Assembly (NCBI RefSeq): GCF_030848575.1
Contig: NZ_JAVDDX010000001.1
Coordinates: 868,001-932,000, forward strand
Length of the DNA: 64,000 bases
Reading direction: 5' to 3'
From: Haloarcula sp. H-GB4
GTDB taxonomy: Archaea; Halobacteriota; Halobacteria; Halobacteriales; Haloarculaceae
This document shows positions 31,129 to 39,477 of this stretch, piece by piece. The translations under genes and the position numbers were made by a program. The stretch's first letter is position 1, and each line of letters starts with the position of its first letter. The notes beneath the pieces were generated by a model, which had not been told where the DNA came from, ran no database searches, and saw only the letters and a program-made list of their open reading frames with translations.

Positions 31129-31275
31129 ATGGCCAATCCCAGCGACCCGCTGTATGCCGAACTCGAAAAGGCCCTCGAGAACGCCGAAAGCGAGGCTGCC
31201 AGATACCACATCCGACAGGCGCTCCAGATTCGGATTGCGGAGGAGACTGCCGGCAAAGACATCTTGTCCGCCTGA
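31129..31275 (+). CDS. Small acidic helical protein, 48 residues
   Basis: Short reading frame ATG 31129 to TGA 31275 giving a 48-residue protein: MANPSDPLYAELEKALENA, then SEAARYHIRQALQIRIAEE. It is mostly predicted helix with heptad-like spacing and no Cys or membrane segment. Support comes from a good TATA box at the right distance and coding-like codon use (G/C in most third positions). I do not recognise a family. It ends 27 bases from the convergent purM gene. Function unknown. Confidence 0.65.
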   Translation: MANPSDPLYAELEKALENAESEAARYHIRQALQIRIAEETAGKDILSA

Positions 31276-31302
31276 TCGGCTTCTGTCAGCGCCACGGATC
31301 GC

Positions 31303-32313
31303 TTACTCGGTGAGTTCGAGGTCGCGAATCGCAACCGTCTCATCCCCGTCAGCCACTTCGCCGATCACGCGAGCGTCCTCGCTGTCGGCGACAATCTCCG
31401 CAGCATCGGCCTTGGGGACCGCAGCGACGAACCCAGTCCCCATGTTGAACGTCCGGTGCATCTCCTCGTCAGAGACTTCACCTTCCGCCTGGACGAACTC
31501 GAAGACGGGCTGGGCCTCGAAGGGGTCGGTAATCTCGTACCGGTAGCTCCCCATCCGGGTGAGGTTTGTCCAGCCGCCGCCGGTGACGTGTGCGGCCGCA
31601 TGGGTCTCGCTGGCTCGAAGGGGCGCAAGCACCTCGCTGTAGATCCGCGTCGGCGTCAACAGTGCCTCGGCGATGGTCTTGTCAGGGTTCGGCGGGAACG
31701 AGTCGGTGTAGTTGTGGTCCTGCGTGACTGCCTCGCGAGCGAGCGTGAGGCCGTTGGAGTGAATCCCGGAGGACGGCCAGCCGACGATAGCGTCACCGGG
31801 CTCGGCCTCGCCGGGGAAAACATCGTCTTTCGGTGCCAGTCCGGCACAGGTCCCGGCGATGTCCAGTCCCTTGATCACGTCAGGCATCACAGCGGTTTCG
31901 CCACCCACAAGCGCCACGTCGGCCCGCTTGGCTCCTGTCCGGAGCCCCGTGCCGATATCCTCGCTCGTCTCCTCGTCGGGCGTTTCGACCGCGAGGTAAT
32001 CGACAAAAGCGACCGGCTTGACACCGGTCGCGATGAGATCGTTGGCGTTCATCGCAATGCAATCGATGCCGATTGTCGAGTAGTCGTTGACGGCCTCGGC
32101 GACAAGGAGCTTTGTGCCGACGCCATCCGTTGCGAGTGCGAGGTACTGGTCGCCGATGTCTACCAGTCCCGCGTAGTCGCCCTCGAACTCGCCGGCTGCA
32201 CCGATGAGCGCCTTCGTGGCCGCCTCGCTGGCGTCGATGTCCACACCAGTTTCCGCGTAGGTCAGTCCCTCCTCGCTGTCGGCGTCGTCAGCCTCGGACT
32301 CACTGTCGGTCAT
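31303..32313 (-). CDS. purM: Phosphoribosylformylglycinamidine cyclo-ligase (AIR synthetase)
   Basis: 336-residue enzyme of step five of purine synthesis, closing the imidazole ring with ATP. ATG 32313 starts MTDSESEADDADSEEGLTYA, with the conserved YAETGVDIDA. Then DGVGTKLLVAEA near 70, CIAMNANDLIATGVKPVAF near 93 and GGETAVMPDV near 140 are visible. The acidic N-terminal extension is haloarchaeal. Length normal. It is transcribed toward the 48-residue gene; upstream on the same strand is the M50 protease gene, 60 bases away. Confidence 0.95.
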   Translation of the reverse strand: MTDSESEADDADSEEGLTYAETGVDIDASEAATKALIGAAGEFEGDYAGLVDIGDQYLALATDGVGTKLLVAEAVNDYSTIGIDCIAMNANDLIATGVKPVAFVDYLAVETPDEETSEDIGTGLRTGAKRADVALVGGETAVMPDVIKGLDIAGTCAGLAPKDDVFPGEAEPGDAIVGWPSSGIHSNGLTLAREAVTQDHNYTDSFPPNPDKTIAEALLTPTRIYSEVLAPLRASETHAAAHVTGGGWTNLTRMGSYRYEITDPFEAQPVFEFVQAEGEVSDEEMHRTFNMGTGFVAAVPKADAAEIVADSEDARVIGEVADGDETVAIRDLELTE

Positions 32314-32373
32314 ACCCGAGAGCGTGCGTGGCGCAGGCAAAAGAGCGTCGTTCCGGCGGAGCGCTCCGGCCGC

Positions 32374-33048
32374 TCAGAGGACGAACAGCGCGCCGACCCC
32401 GAGCAGAATCGACGGCACTGCGACGGCGAGAAACACCGGCGTGCTCCATTCCCGAACCGTTCGACCGTCGAGCGGGCCGAAAGGAAGCATGTTGAAGCCA
32501 GCGAGCAGGAGATTGATCTGCAGACCCATCCGGGCGACTTCCCAGAGGAAGCCACCCGTGCTCAACAGTAGTGCCGCGACGAACGGAACGAGGAACACGA
32601 CAGCGAGCGCGAGGTTCGTCACCGGTCCGGCGACGGCGATGAGGCCATGTTGCTTCGCTGTGAGTCGACCACGGTGGACGACCGCCCCCGGCGCGGCGAA
32701 CAGGAAGCCAGCGAGGCCGCCCAGAACTGCAAACCCGAGCATCCGGTAATCGGCCTTGAACGCAGCGATCTGTCCGAAGCGGACGGCGACAACCTTGTGA
32801 GCCAGTTCGTGTAACAGGAAGCCGACGCCGACGGTCAGCAGACTGATCGCGAACGTGCTGGCGATTTCGGCACCCGAGAGGCCGCCGAACTGGCCGAAGA
32901 CGATGCGGCGGAACTGTCGTTCAAGGAAGAATGTAAACGCCAGTCCGAGTGCAAGCCAGGCGACGAGGAGGTCCCGGAGTTCGCGCTGGCTGAAGCTGAG
33001 GCCACCGATAGTTCGCTCCGTGGTGGGTCGCCGTCGTCGACCCGCCAT
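32374..33048 (-). CDS. M50 (site-2 protease-like) membrane metalloprotease
   Basis: 224-residue integral membrane protein with about six hydrophobic segments. The zinc motif HELAH is at residues 80-84 in a membrane helix, and the third ligand is in NMLPFGPLDGR near 188, the NxxPxxxLDG signature of the family. Such enzymes cut transmembrane segments of regulatory proteins. Its ATG overlaps the stop of the TraB gene by one base, so the two are co-translated and perhaps linked in membrane quality control. No PDZ domain is present. Substrate unknown. Confidence 0.88.
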   Translation of the reverse strand: MAGRRRRPTTERTIGGLSFSQRELRDLLVAWLALGLAFTFFLERQFRRIVFGQFGGLSGAEIASTFAISLLTVGVGFLLHELAHKVVAVRFGQIAAFKADYRMLGFAVLGGLAGFLFAAPGAVVHRGRLTAKQHGLIAVAGPVTNLALAVVFLVPFVAALLLSTGGFLWEVARMGLQINLLLAGFNMLPFGPLDGRTVREWSTPVFLAVAVPSILLGVGALFVL

Positions 33049-34577
33049 TAGAGCACCCCCACAAGTATCTGGGTCCCTTCGCGGACACCTTGCCAGAGCA
33101 GGTTCGAGACACCCTGCATCCCGCCGATGTCCGAGGAGATATACGGAATCAGAACCGGGAACACGACGTAGGAGGCGATTGCGCTGCCGACGTTCGTCAG
33201 CGCGACGACGAGAATCAGGCGGAACAGCGGTACTGCACGCATCCGGCTGACGAGGTCCATAACCGGTGATTCCTGGTCATTGAGTATCTCATTGAGCGTC
33301 GCAATGTCGCTGATATTGACGGAGATGTACCGCAGTTCGACGTAGCCCGCGAACCAGCCGGCGGCTAGCAGCGGAAACAGGCTCGTCAGCCAGCCGAACG
33401 CGCCGGCAGCAGCCGCGCTCGACCAGTGTGCGCCGGCCACCTTCGCCAGCCCGCCGGCCAGTACCGCGTTAACGGCGACTAGCGCGACGAACAGCTGCAG
33501 TAGGACAGCCTGACTTGCCCCGCCGAGGATGAGCAGACCGAAGAAGACGAGAAAGACGACGCCGAAGCCGTAGCCGACGAGTTTGTACAGCGAAACGCGA
33601 CGCCCGCCCTCGGTTCCGGTGAGCGACTCCATCGGTGGGAGCGTCTCCGGGTTGTCGAGATAGTTTTGAATGCCTTCACGGTGGCCCGCACCGACGACGG
33701 CAAGGACGTGATAGCCGGCCTCACGGAGGGCGATAAGTCGGTGGGCAATGAATGCATCGCGTTCGTCGATAAGCGCCTCTGCGCCTCCGGGGGAGAACTG
33801 ACGGAACTCCTCCATCATCGCACTGACCACGTCAGTGTCGGTCAGCTTCTCCATGTCGAACTCCTCGACATCGGCCTCACCGCGGAACCGAACCAACAGT
33901 GAGGCGATGGGAATCCCGATACCGGCCGCGACAGTACAGATGAGCAACAGAGTATCGAGCAAGCCCTCGACGGTCCCACCGAGACCCCCTGGCAAAACTG
34001 AAAGACCCCCACTCGGGACAATAAACGGGCCGCCGAAGGCCCCGGCGACGACCGCAAACAGCCCGCCGAAGACAGCGCCGATGGTCAGCCCGACGGTCAA
34101 CGGCGGCCCCATCTCGGCTGCGAGACTGCCGACGAGCTTGAGTTTCTCGACGGCCGTCAGCCGCGCCCAGAACCGCTGGACAGTCGTCTGGATATCTCGG
34201 TCGACGAGTGCGACGCCGAGGCCGAGCCGTTCGGCGGTGTCGATTCCCGCTTTCATGTCCGCACCCGGCTCGATATCGAACCGATCGCCAAGCCGGGTCT
34301 GAATGTACGACAGCATCCAGTACGCGAGGAACTGAAAGACGGTGTTCCCGCGCAGGAGGTCGCTCGCATCGAGATCATCAGGAGTTTCCCCCTTGATCTG
34401 GCGATACCGGCCCTCGTCGAGTTCGACAGCGACGATATCGGGTTCGGACTCCTCAATCGCTGATTCCACTTCTTTGACGCTGTGCTCGGAAACGTGAGCG
34501 GTTCCGACGACATCGACGCGTCCCGCCCCTGACGGTTCCGGGAACTCGTCTGCCGCCGACTCCGCGTGTTCGGTCAT
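33048..34577 (-). CDS. TraB/PrgY family membrane protein
   Basis: 509-residue protein. The N-terminal TraB domain (residues about 20-240) has VDVVGTAHVSEHSV near 22 and VAVELDEGRY near 50, with the GTAH motif typical of the family, and GAGHREGIQNYL near 285. About six to eight membrane segments form the second half. Bacterial PrgY lowers pheromone activity and the wider family may contain metalloproteases; the archaeal role is unknown. ATG 34577 is chosen over a start 25 codons upstream. It shares one base with the next gene, an M50 protease, which suggests joint membrane proteolysis. Confidence 0.87.
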   Translation of the reverse strand: MTEHAESAADEFPEPSGAGRVDVVGTAHVSEHSVKEVESAIEESEPDIVAVELDEGRYRQIKGETPDDLDASDLLRGNTVFQFLAYWMLSYIQTRLGDRFDIEPGADMKAGIDTAERLGLGVALVDRDIQTTVQRFWARLTAVEKLKLVGSLAAEMGPPLTVGLTIGAVFGGLFAVVAGAFGGPFIVPSGGLSVLPGGLGGTVEGLLDTLLLICTVAAGIGIPIASLLVRFRGEADVEEFDMEKLTDTDVVSAMMEEFRQFSPGGAEALIDERDAFIAHRLIALREAGYHVLAVVGAGHREGIQNYLDNPETLPPMESLTGTEGGRRVSLYKLVGYGFGVVFLVFFGLLILGGASQAVLLQLFVALVAVNAVLAGGLAKVAGAHWSSAAAAGAFGWLTSLFPLLAAGWFAGYVELRYISVNISDIATLNEILNDQESPVMDLVSRMRAVPLFRLILVVALTNVGSAIASYVVFPVLIPYISSDIGGMQGVSNLLWQGVREGTQILVGVL

Positions 34578-34702
34578 CACCCGCGTTACACATTCGTTTC
34601 CTTTACCCTTGTCGGGTCCGGATGACCGCCGAGAAACGGCGACCAAAATCATGTCCGTGACGTTGTATGTTCTCTGTACGTGCCGAAGCTATTACCAACT
34701 CT

Positions 34703-34714
34703 TGTATTAATACA
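34703..34714. promoter_or_regulatory. Palindrome TGTATTAATACA, candidate PadR site 1
   Basis: A perfect 12-base palindrome in the 247-base divergent region between the TraB gene and padR. It shares GTATT...AATAC with the palindrome at 34750-34763. Confidence 0.45.
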
Positions 34715-34749
34715 GCCACAGACATCGTGGTAACTACTGGACGGAGGCA

Positions 34750-34763
34750 GTATTTGTAAATAC
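34750..34763. promoter_or_regulatory. Palindrome GTATTTGTAAATAC, candidate PadR site 2
   Basis: A perfect 14-base palindrome, 62 bases before the padR ATG, with arms like those of the palindrome at 34703-34714. The region 34680-34800 is AT-rich against its neighbours. Confidence 0.45.
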
Positions 34764-34824
34764 GTAATAGATTTGCTGATTCAAAAGACTGATATGTACG
34801 GGGTCGAACTGTATCCGATATACG

Positions 34825-35100
34825 ATGTATGACCTGACTGGATTTCAGCGGGACCTGCTGTACGTCATCGCAGGCCTTGATGAGCCCCACGGGTTAGCGA
34901 TCAAGGAAGAGCTCGAAAACTACTACGAGAGCGAGGTCAACCACGGCCGCCTGTATCCGAACCTCGACACGCTCGTTGAGAAGGCACTCATCGAGAAGGG
35001 CGAACGCGATCGCCGAACGAACTTTTACACGCTGACCAAGCGTGGCCAGCGCGAACTTGACGCCCGGAAGGAGTGGGAAGCACAATACGTTTCGGCATAG
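34825..35100 (+). CDS. PadR-family transcriptional regulator
   Basis: 91-residue winged-helix protein. Residues 1-85 are the PadR domain: LTGFQRDLLYVIAGLDEPHG, GLAIKEELENYY, then GRLYPNLDTLVEKALIEKG with the recognition helix, and FYTLTKRGQREL as wing. It lacks the C-terminal dimerisation extension of classical PadR, as usual for the short archaeal form. It is divergent from the TraB-M50 pair, and two similar palindromes lie between, so it may control them and itself. The inducer is unknown. Confidence 0.88.
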   Translation: MYDLTGFQRDLLYVIAGLDEPHGLAIKEELENYYESEVNHGRLYPNLDTLVEKALIEKGERDRRTNFYTLTKRGQRELDARKEWEAQYVSA

Positions 35101-35157
35101 TCACGTTTTTCAACTCCGTTCGACAGACTCAACCCCGGTGCTGGCCAACCTCGCGCC

Positions 35158-35601
35158 ATGCCAACGGTACTAGAAACCTATATCGAGAACCGCTGGATGG
35201 TCCAGCCCAACCATTCGAACCACCTCGGTTCGACCCACGGAGGGAACGTACTGAAGTGGATGGACGAACTCGGGGCGATGTCGGCGATGCGTTTTGCCGG
35301 CGAAACCTGCGTTACCGCACGGATGGACCAAGTAAACTTCAAACGGCCCATCCCTGTCGGAGATACGGCCCTCATTGAGGCGTTCGTCTACGACACTGGC
35401 GAAACGAGTGTCAAAGTTCGACTCCAGGTTGCCCGAGAGAACCTCAGAACCGGCGAGACAGAGTCGACAGCGGAGTCGTACTCGGTGTACGTCGCAGTCG
35501 ACGAGGACAGGAACCCGGTTCCTGTCCCCGACGTGATGACCGAGACTGACCGCGGTGAACAACTGCGACAGCGCGCCCTCGACGGGGAAGCGAACCGCTG
35601 A
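35158..35601 (+). CDS. Acyl-CoA thioesterase (hotdog fold)
   Basis: 147-residue hotdog thioesterase that hydrolyses acyl-CoA. PNHSNHLGSTHGGNVLKWMD near 18-37 is the family signature with the catalytic Asn/Asp region and the HGG turn, and CVTARMDQVNFKRPIPVGD follows as the second strand pair. Single-domain length is normal for the YciA/BACH-like group. It lies 57 bases after padR on the same strand; chain-length preference cannot be read. Confidence 0.88.
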   Translation: MPTVLETYIENRWMVQPNHSNHLGSTHGGNVLKWMDELGAMSAMRFAGETCVTARMDQVNFKRPIPVGDTALIEAFVYDTGETSVKVRLQVARENLRTGETESTAESYSVYVAVDEDRNPVPVPDVMTETDRGEQLRQRALDGEANR

Positions 35602-35706
35602 TCTGCTGTAGTCACGTGAAAGGTATTGCACCATGGAGTGGGAATACCGTCGGGAAGGAGCAGCCAACAGTATGAGCTTTATTCGGCTCCGCCGCATACC
35701 ACGATT

Positions 35707-36162
35707 ATGACACTCGATGTCGAGACGCCGGAGCGCCCGGAGCTGTCCACCGGCGTCGCTGCCGACGAGTACGATGACGCGGAGGTACAGGGCGACGAAT
35801 ACCGACGTGAGGAGCTTGCCGAAGCCCTCGATGACGGCGCGTGGGCGGACGCTTTCGAGGAGTGGACCGCTGACGCGTCGCTTGATACCGACCAGTGGGC
35901 AATCGTCACGGATCTGGGACTCATCGACGAGTTCGATTTCTTCTGGGACTCCTTTGCGGGCCGCGTCGGCTACCACGCCCCGGGCTTGCCCGAGGACTGG
36001 CGCGAGCGGGAAATTCATCCGGACATCGACTCCTGGGGCACTGTTTCAGGTATCAACGCCGGACTGACCGAATTCGGCCAAGTCGTCTGCGAGGTACTGG
36101 CCGACGAGTACCTCGATTGGGAAGCGGAGGAGGTCGACGCGGACGACCTCCCGGACTTTTAA
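35707..36162 (+). CDS. Acidic protein of unknown function, 151 residues
   Basis: 151-residue very acidic soluble protein starting MTLDVETPERPELSTGV. No motif or membrane segment is recognised; the middle has WAIVTDLGLIDEFDFFWDS and the end GLTEFGQVVCEVLADEYLDW, which look conserved and folded. ATG 35707 is chosen over an upstream in-frame ATG 27 codons before because the AT-rich stretch at about 35674-35681 lies 26-33 bases ahead, giving a leaderless start. The long acidic parts fit a haloarchaeal cytoplasmic protein. Confidence 0.65.
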   Translation: MTLDVETPERPELSTGVAADEYDDAEVQGDEYRREELAEALDDGAWADAFEEWTADASLDTDQWAIVTDLGLIDEFDFFWDSFAGRVGYHAPGLPEDWREREIHPDIDSWGTVSGINAGLTEFGQVVCEVLADEYLDWEAEEVDADDLPDF

Positions 36163-36290
36163 GCACTGCAGCGGTTGCACTACCTGGCGTCAGCGTCGGT
36201 GCAGCACTCTCACATCGTCGGCTGTGAATCGTTCCGATGGACCAGTCAGGGACCGGCAGCCTGATAATCACCCACGCGCTTGCACCAGAT

Positions 36291-36470
36291 ATGGCTGAAA
36301 TCGTCACCCCACGCAAACGCGAGTGTGAGCGGTGTGGGCGGGTCGACGAGTGGGACCCGGACCAACACAGTTGGCGTATCGTCACCGACGACGGGACCAA
36401 ACAATCCGGCGACCCACACTGTCTCCACGAGTGGGACATCAACGGCACGTTCAATCCGCTGGCCGAGTGA
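36291..36470 (+). CDS. HEWD-family small zinc-ribbon-like protein
   Basis: 59-residue protein starting MAEIVTPRKRECERCGR with a CxxC (CERC) and ending HCLHEWDINGTFNPL, the HEWD signature I know from haloarchaea. Cys and His positions (CxxC ... HC) would bind one zinc. ATG 36291 is chosen because it begins at the conserved start; an earlier in-frame ATG would add 18 residues. It follows the acidic protein gene by 128 bases. No function is known. Confidence 0.75.
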   Translation: MAEIVTPRKRECERCGRVDEWDPDQHSWRIVTDDGTKQSGDPHCLHEWDINGTFNPLAE

Positions 36471-36603
36471 GTTCGCCGCTCCGCTGCTATCGACCTTTTG
36501 ACTGGTAGGTGTCGCCGCTAGAACGTACTCCGCTGATGGAATCTACAAAGAGTCTCGGGCAGATCAAACATCGGTCAGCCAGCGAACGACCGCTGGGACT
36601 CCG

Positions 36604-39420
36604 CTACGCTCCTGCTTCAGCTGCGTCTTCGGTCATCGGTGCGCGCGATTCACCGCTGGTCTCATTGCCCTGCTGAATCGTTACCGGTTCCAGTTCGACG
36701 GTTGCGGCGGCGGCGTCCTGGCCGATGACCTGCCCTTCAGTGACCTCGGTCGCGCCGGTAAAGCCGGTCCGGGTGCCGTTGTTAGCCCCGACTGCGCTGA
36801 ACTGATACTGGGTCTCGGCACGGACGCTCACGTTCGTGTAGCCCTCGTCAGTCCCCCAGTCGTCGTACCCAGTGGTCGAGTAGGGAACAGTCATCTCGAA
36901 GTTCCCGTTCTGATCTGTCTGGGTCCGCTGGCGGTAGACGAACGTCTTGTTCGTGGCCGGGTTGCGCATCTGGACGGCGGTCCGGACTGTCGCGTTCGCC
37001 GGTCCGGTCCCTTCAATCGTTGCGCCGGGGACTCGCTCGAATATCTTTGCCCAAGCGGAGGACTGATACCGCGGGTTGTTCGGGAACGCCTCAGTCTCAC
37101 TTGAACCGACCAGCCGATAGTGCTCCATTGCTGAAACCCGTTCAGATGGGTTGTCGCCGAACCCACCGACCTGTGAGGTCGCGTCTTCTTCGACGTACTG
37201 ACGGGCCTGCTCCATGCTCTCGAACTGTCGGATGACCCGTCCCTGTTGCTGGCCTTCTGGTTCCTGTTCGTTGGTCGGCGCACCGCGGTACTGACCTCCC
37301 TGGCGTGTCTGCTTGTTCTCCCAGTCGACGACAACCGGCTGCGGGTTTTTAGCGCTGCCGTGGAACCGGTACAGCCGAGCGGTCATCGTCTCGTAGTAGG
37401 CCTGCTGCTGGAACGTTATCTGTCTGGCACCGCCGTCCTGGGACTGGATGTACATTCGGCTGTAGTAGTCTCCTGGCCCCACGCCGTCAGCGTACGTCGC
37501 TGGCGCGAAGAATTTGCCATTGAGGTTGCCGTTGGTTTCAGCCATCTTCCAGTCGACAGCGACGTATCTGGTCTTCGCGTCGTCCTCGTCTGCGCTGTCG
37601 AGGATGCTGTTCGCCTGTGTTTCATTCTGTGCGACTAGGAACGGGGCCACAGTCTCAGTTCCCTGCTGGAACGGGTTCGCGTTCGGCACGCGCTCTGCTC
37701 TGGTGGTAATCCAGTGCCCGTAGTCCCACCACGACAGAACACCGTACTGCCCTTCCTGATAGTCGAAGTCCTCTTGTCGATCATAGGTGCCATAGTACTC
37801 GAGTGTCGCGTCACCGCCGGAGCCGTACGCTCCCTCCGCAGGCGTGTTCCCTTCCATCCACTGCAGGCTCTCGTCCCAGCCCTGAATACTCGGCCCGGGA
37901 CCGGTCGAACCCGCTTCGACCGGCGTCGTACCGAACGCGAACAGCGGGACGACGATGACGAGAAGTACCGTGAGAATTGTCAGGACCTGATAATACTCGA
38001 TGCCATCGTCGGCACTGAAATCGAACCAGCGAATAAACCGGCCGACGAACATCCCCGACAGCACTGCAATCGGCGCGACGAGATAGTAGGCGAACCGTCG
38101 CTGGGTAAACGTAGCTAGCAGAATGAATAGTGCCCAGACGACGACGAGTAGCTCTTCTGCGGGCGCATCGTTAGAGAGGAACTGCTTTCCGAGCAAAAAC
38201 AGACCACCGATCGCCGCAACGATGACAGCGAATCCGTGCGCCTCGAATAGGACACCAGCGCCCGGCAGTGGGCTGGCTTCCCCAACAGTGTTGGCCGTTT
38301 CACTGGTTGTAAGCCCAATAACCCGCATGACGTTGTTTGTGAAGAAGCTCCACAGATCGGGGGTCAATACTGCCATCAAAACGGCCCCAAACGCGAGGAC
38401 TCCGAACACAGTCGCCGGATACACGTACTGGCCGTACTCTCGCTGCTCCATGAATCGGGCCAGCCATGCCATGAACACACAACCGAAGCCAACAGCCAAC
38501 GCCAGCCCCGGCTGTAGCAGCGACTGAGAGGTTGCTGTGATCTCCAGAACGTTGATTCTCGACACACTCACCACGGCGGCAGTCGCCATCGTGATTGCAC
38601 CAGCGATGGCTGTGTGTTCTGGGCTGCTGTCGTGAACGTACTCCAAACATAGCCGGAGCAGGAAGAAGACACCGAGGATCCCGAGAAGGAGCACACCGGG
38701 CGGCCAGACCCAGAGGTACATCGCGATTGCCACACCGGCCAACATGGACCAGCTGATGGTATCTCGGAGTGCATCTATATCTCGCTCGAGGAACTGCTCA
38801 TAGATCGGCTTGTCCCGCGCGGCGACGCTAACTGCCACCATGACGCCGAGGACTCCGAGTACTTGGAAGAGCGCTTCAGCGACTTGGTGGTCAGAGAAGC
38901 CGACGATGCTCCGTCGGAGGAGCGTACCAGTCGAGAATGCGAGTACGGTGACTGCGGTCACCCCGCCGATGCGGTCGCCAAGTCGCCGTCCGATGAGGTA
39001 CGTCGGAATCGCAACGAGCGTTCCGAATACGGGAGGTGCAAACAGAAGCGTCATTGCAACGGTCTGGTCGCTAGGGGACCCCAGACCGACAATCAGGGCG
39101 ACCGTTGCGACGATCTGATCGAACAGCGTCCCGAACTGCCCGGTGCTGGTCCCGTACGGGAAATATGTCCAGGGGTCGAACGGCATCGTCGCGGGCCAGT
39201 GATCAACGACGTACTGGGTCGAACGGTAGTGATACCAAGCGTCGTTCCCGCTGAAGAGCACTTCGCCGTCAACGATAAAGTTCTGCCAACTCCGGACACG
39301 ATTCCACAGCATGAACCCGAGCAGTACCAGGAGGACCGGAACGTGGTACCAGCGCTCGGCCCACTCCAGGGCGGACTCGAGTTCGGGGTTGTCGTCAAGA
39401 TAGCCCCGTGATTGACTCAT
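36604..39420 (-). CDS. aglB: Oligosaccharyltransferase AglB (archaeal STT3)
   Basis: 938-residue membrane enzyme that moves a lipid-linked glycan onto Asn of secreted proteins. About 13 hydrophobic segments fill residues 25-515. Catalytic acidic residues lie in the first loop (GNDAWYHYRSTQYVVDHWP near 59-77). The WWDYG motif is at 564-568 in the large outer domain. The tail past 700 is beta-rich with several Asn-rich patches. It shares a 57-base promoter region with the GT2 gene on the other strand. With AglJ at 52 kb and the flippase at 43 kb it would form the N-glycosylation pathway of the S-layer. Confidence 0.95.
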   Translation of the reverse strand: MSQSRGYLDDNPELESALEWAERWYHVPVLLVLLGFMLWNRVRSWQNFIVDGEVLFSGNDAWYHYRSTQYVVDHWPATMPFDPWTYFPYGTSTGQFGTLFDQIVATVALIVGLGSPSDQTVAMTLLFAPPVFGTLVAIPTYLIGRRLGDRIGGVTAVTVLAFSTGTLLRRSIVGFSDHQVAEALFQVLGVLGVMVAVSVAARDKPIYEQFLERDIDALRDTISWSMLAGVAIAMYLWVWPPGVLLLGILGVFFLLRLCLEYVHDSSPEHTAIAGAITMATAAVVSVSRINVLEITATSQSLLQPGLALAVGFGCVFMAWLARFMEQREYGQYVYPATVFGVLAFGAVLMAVLTPDLWSFFTNNVMRVIGLTTSETANTVGEASPLPGAGVLFEAHGFAVIVAAIGGLFLLGKQFLSNDAPAEELLVVVWALFILLATFTQRRFAYYLVAPIAVLSGMFVGRFIRWFDFSADDGIEYYQVLTILTVLLVIVVPLFAFGTTPVEAGSTGPGPSIQGWDESLQWMEGNTPAEGAYGSGGDATLEYYGTYDRQEDFDYQEGQYGVLSWWDYGHWITTRAERVPNANPFQQGTETVAPFLVAQNETQANSILDSADEDDAKTRYVAVDWKMAETNGNLNGKFFAPATYADGVGPGDYYSRMYIQSQDGGARQITFQQQAYYETMTARLYRFHGSAKNPQPVVVDWENKQTRQGGQYRGAPTNEQEPEGQQQGRVIRQFESMEQARQYVEEDATSQVGGFGDNPSERVSAMEHYRLVGSSETEAFPNNPRYQSSAWAKIFERVPGATIEGTGPANATVRTAVQMRNPATNKTFVYRQRTQTDQNGNFEMTVPYSTTGYDDWGTDEGYTNVSVRAETQYQFSAVGANNGTRTGFTGATEVTEGQVIGQDAAAATVELEPVTIQQGNETSGESRAPMTEDAAEAGA

Positions 39421-39443
39421 TGCACGGAAAAACTGCCAAGGCG

Positions 39444-39455
39444 CGCATAAGCCTT
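39444..39455. promoter_or_regulatory. Shared TATA-like element between aglB and the GT2 gene
   Basis: GCATAAGCC and its reverse GGCTTATGC read as a TATA-like box in both directions. It is centred near 39449, halfway between the two ATGs (39420 and 39478), about 28 bases from each. One box could position polymerase for both genes. Confidence 0.35.
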
Positions 39456-39477
39456 TTGACCTCTATTCGAGCGCAGG

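Noticed and set aside
31456..32571. A 371-codon open frame on the plus strand
   Set aside because: Antisense to purM and the end of the M50 protease gene; rich in Arg/Val/Gly as usual for mirror frames.
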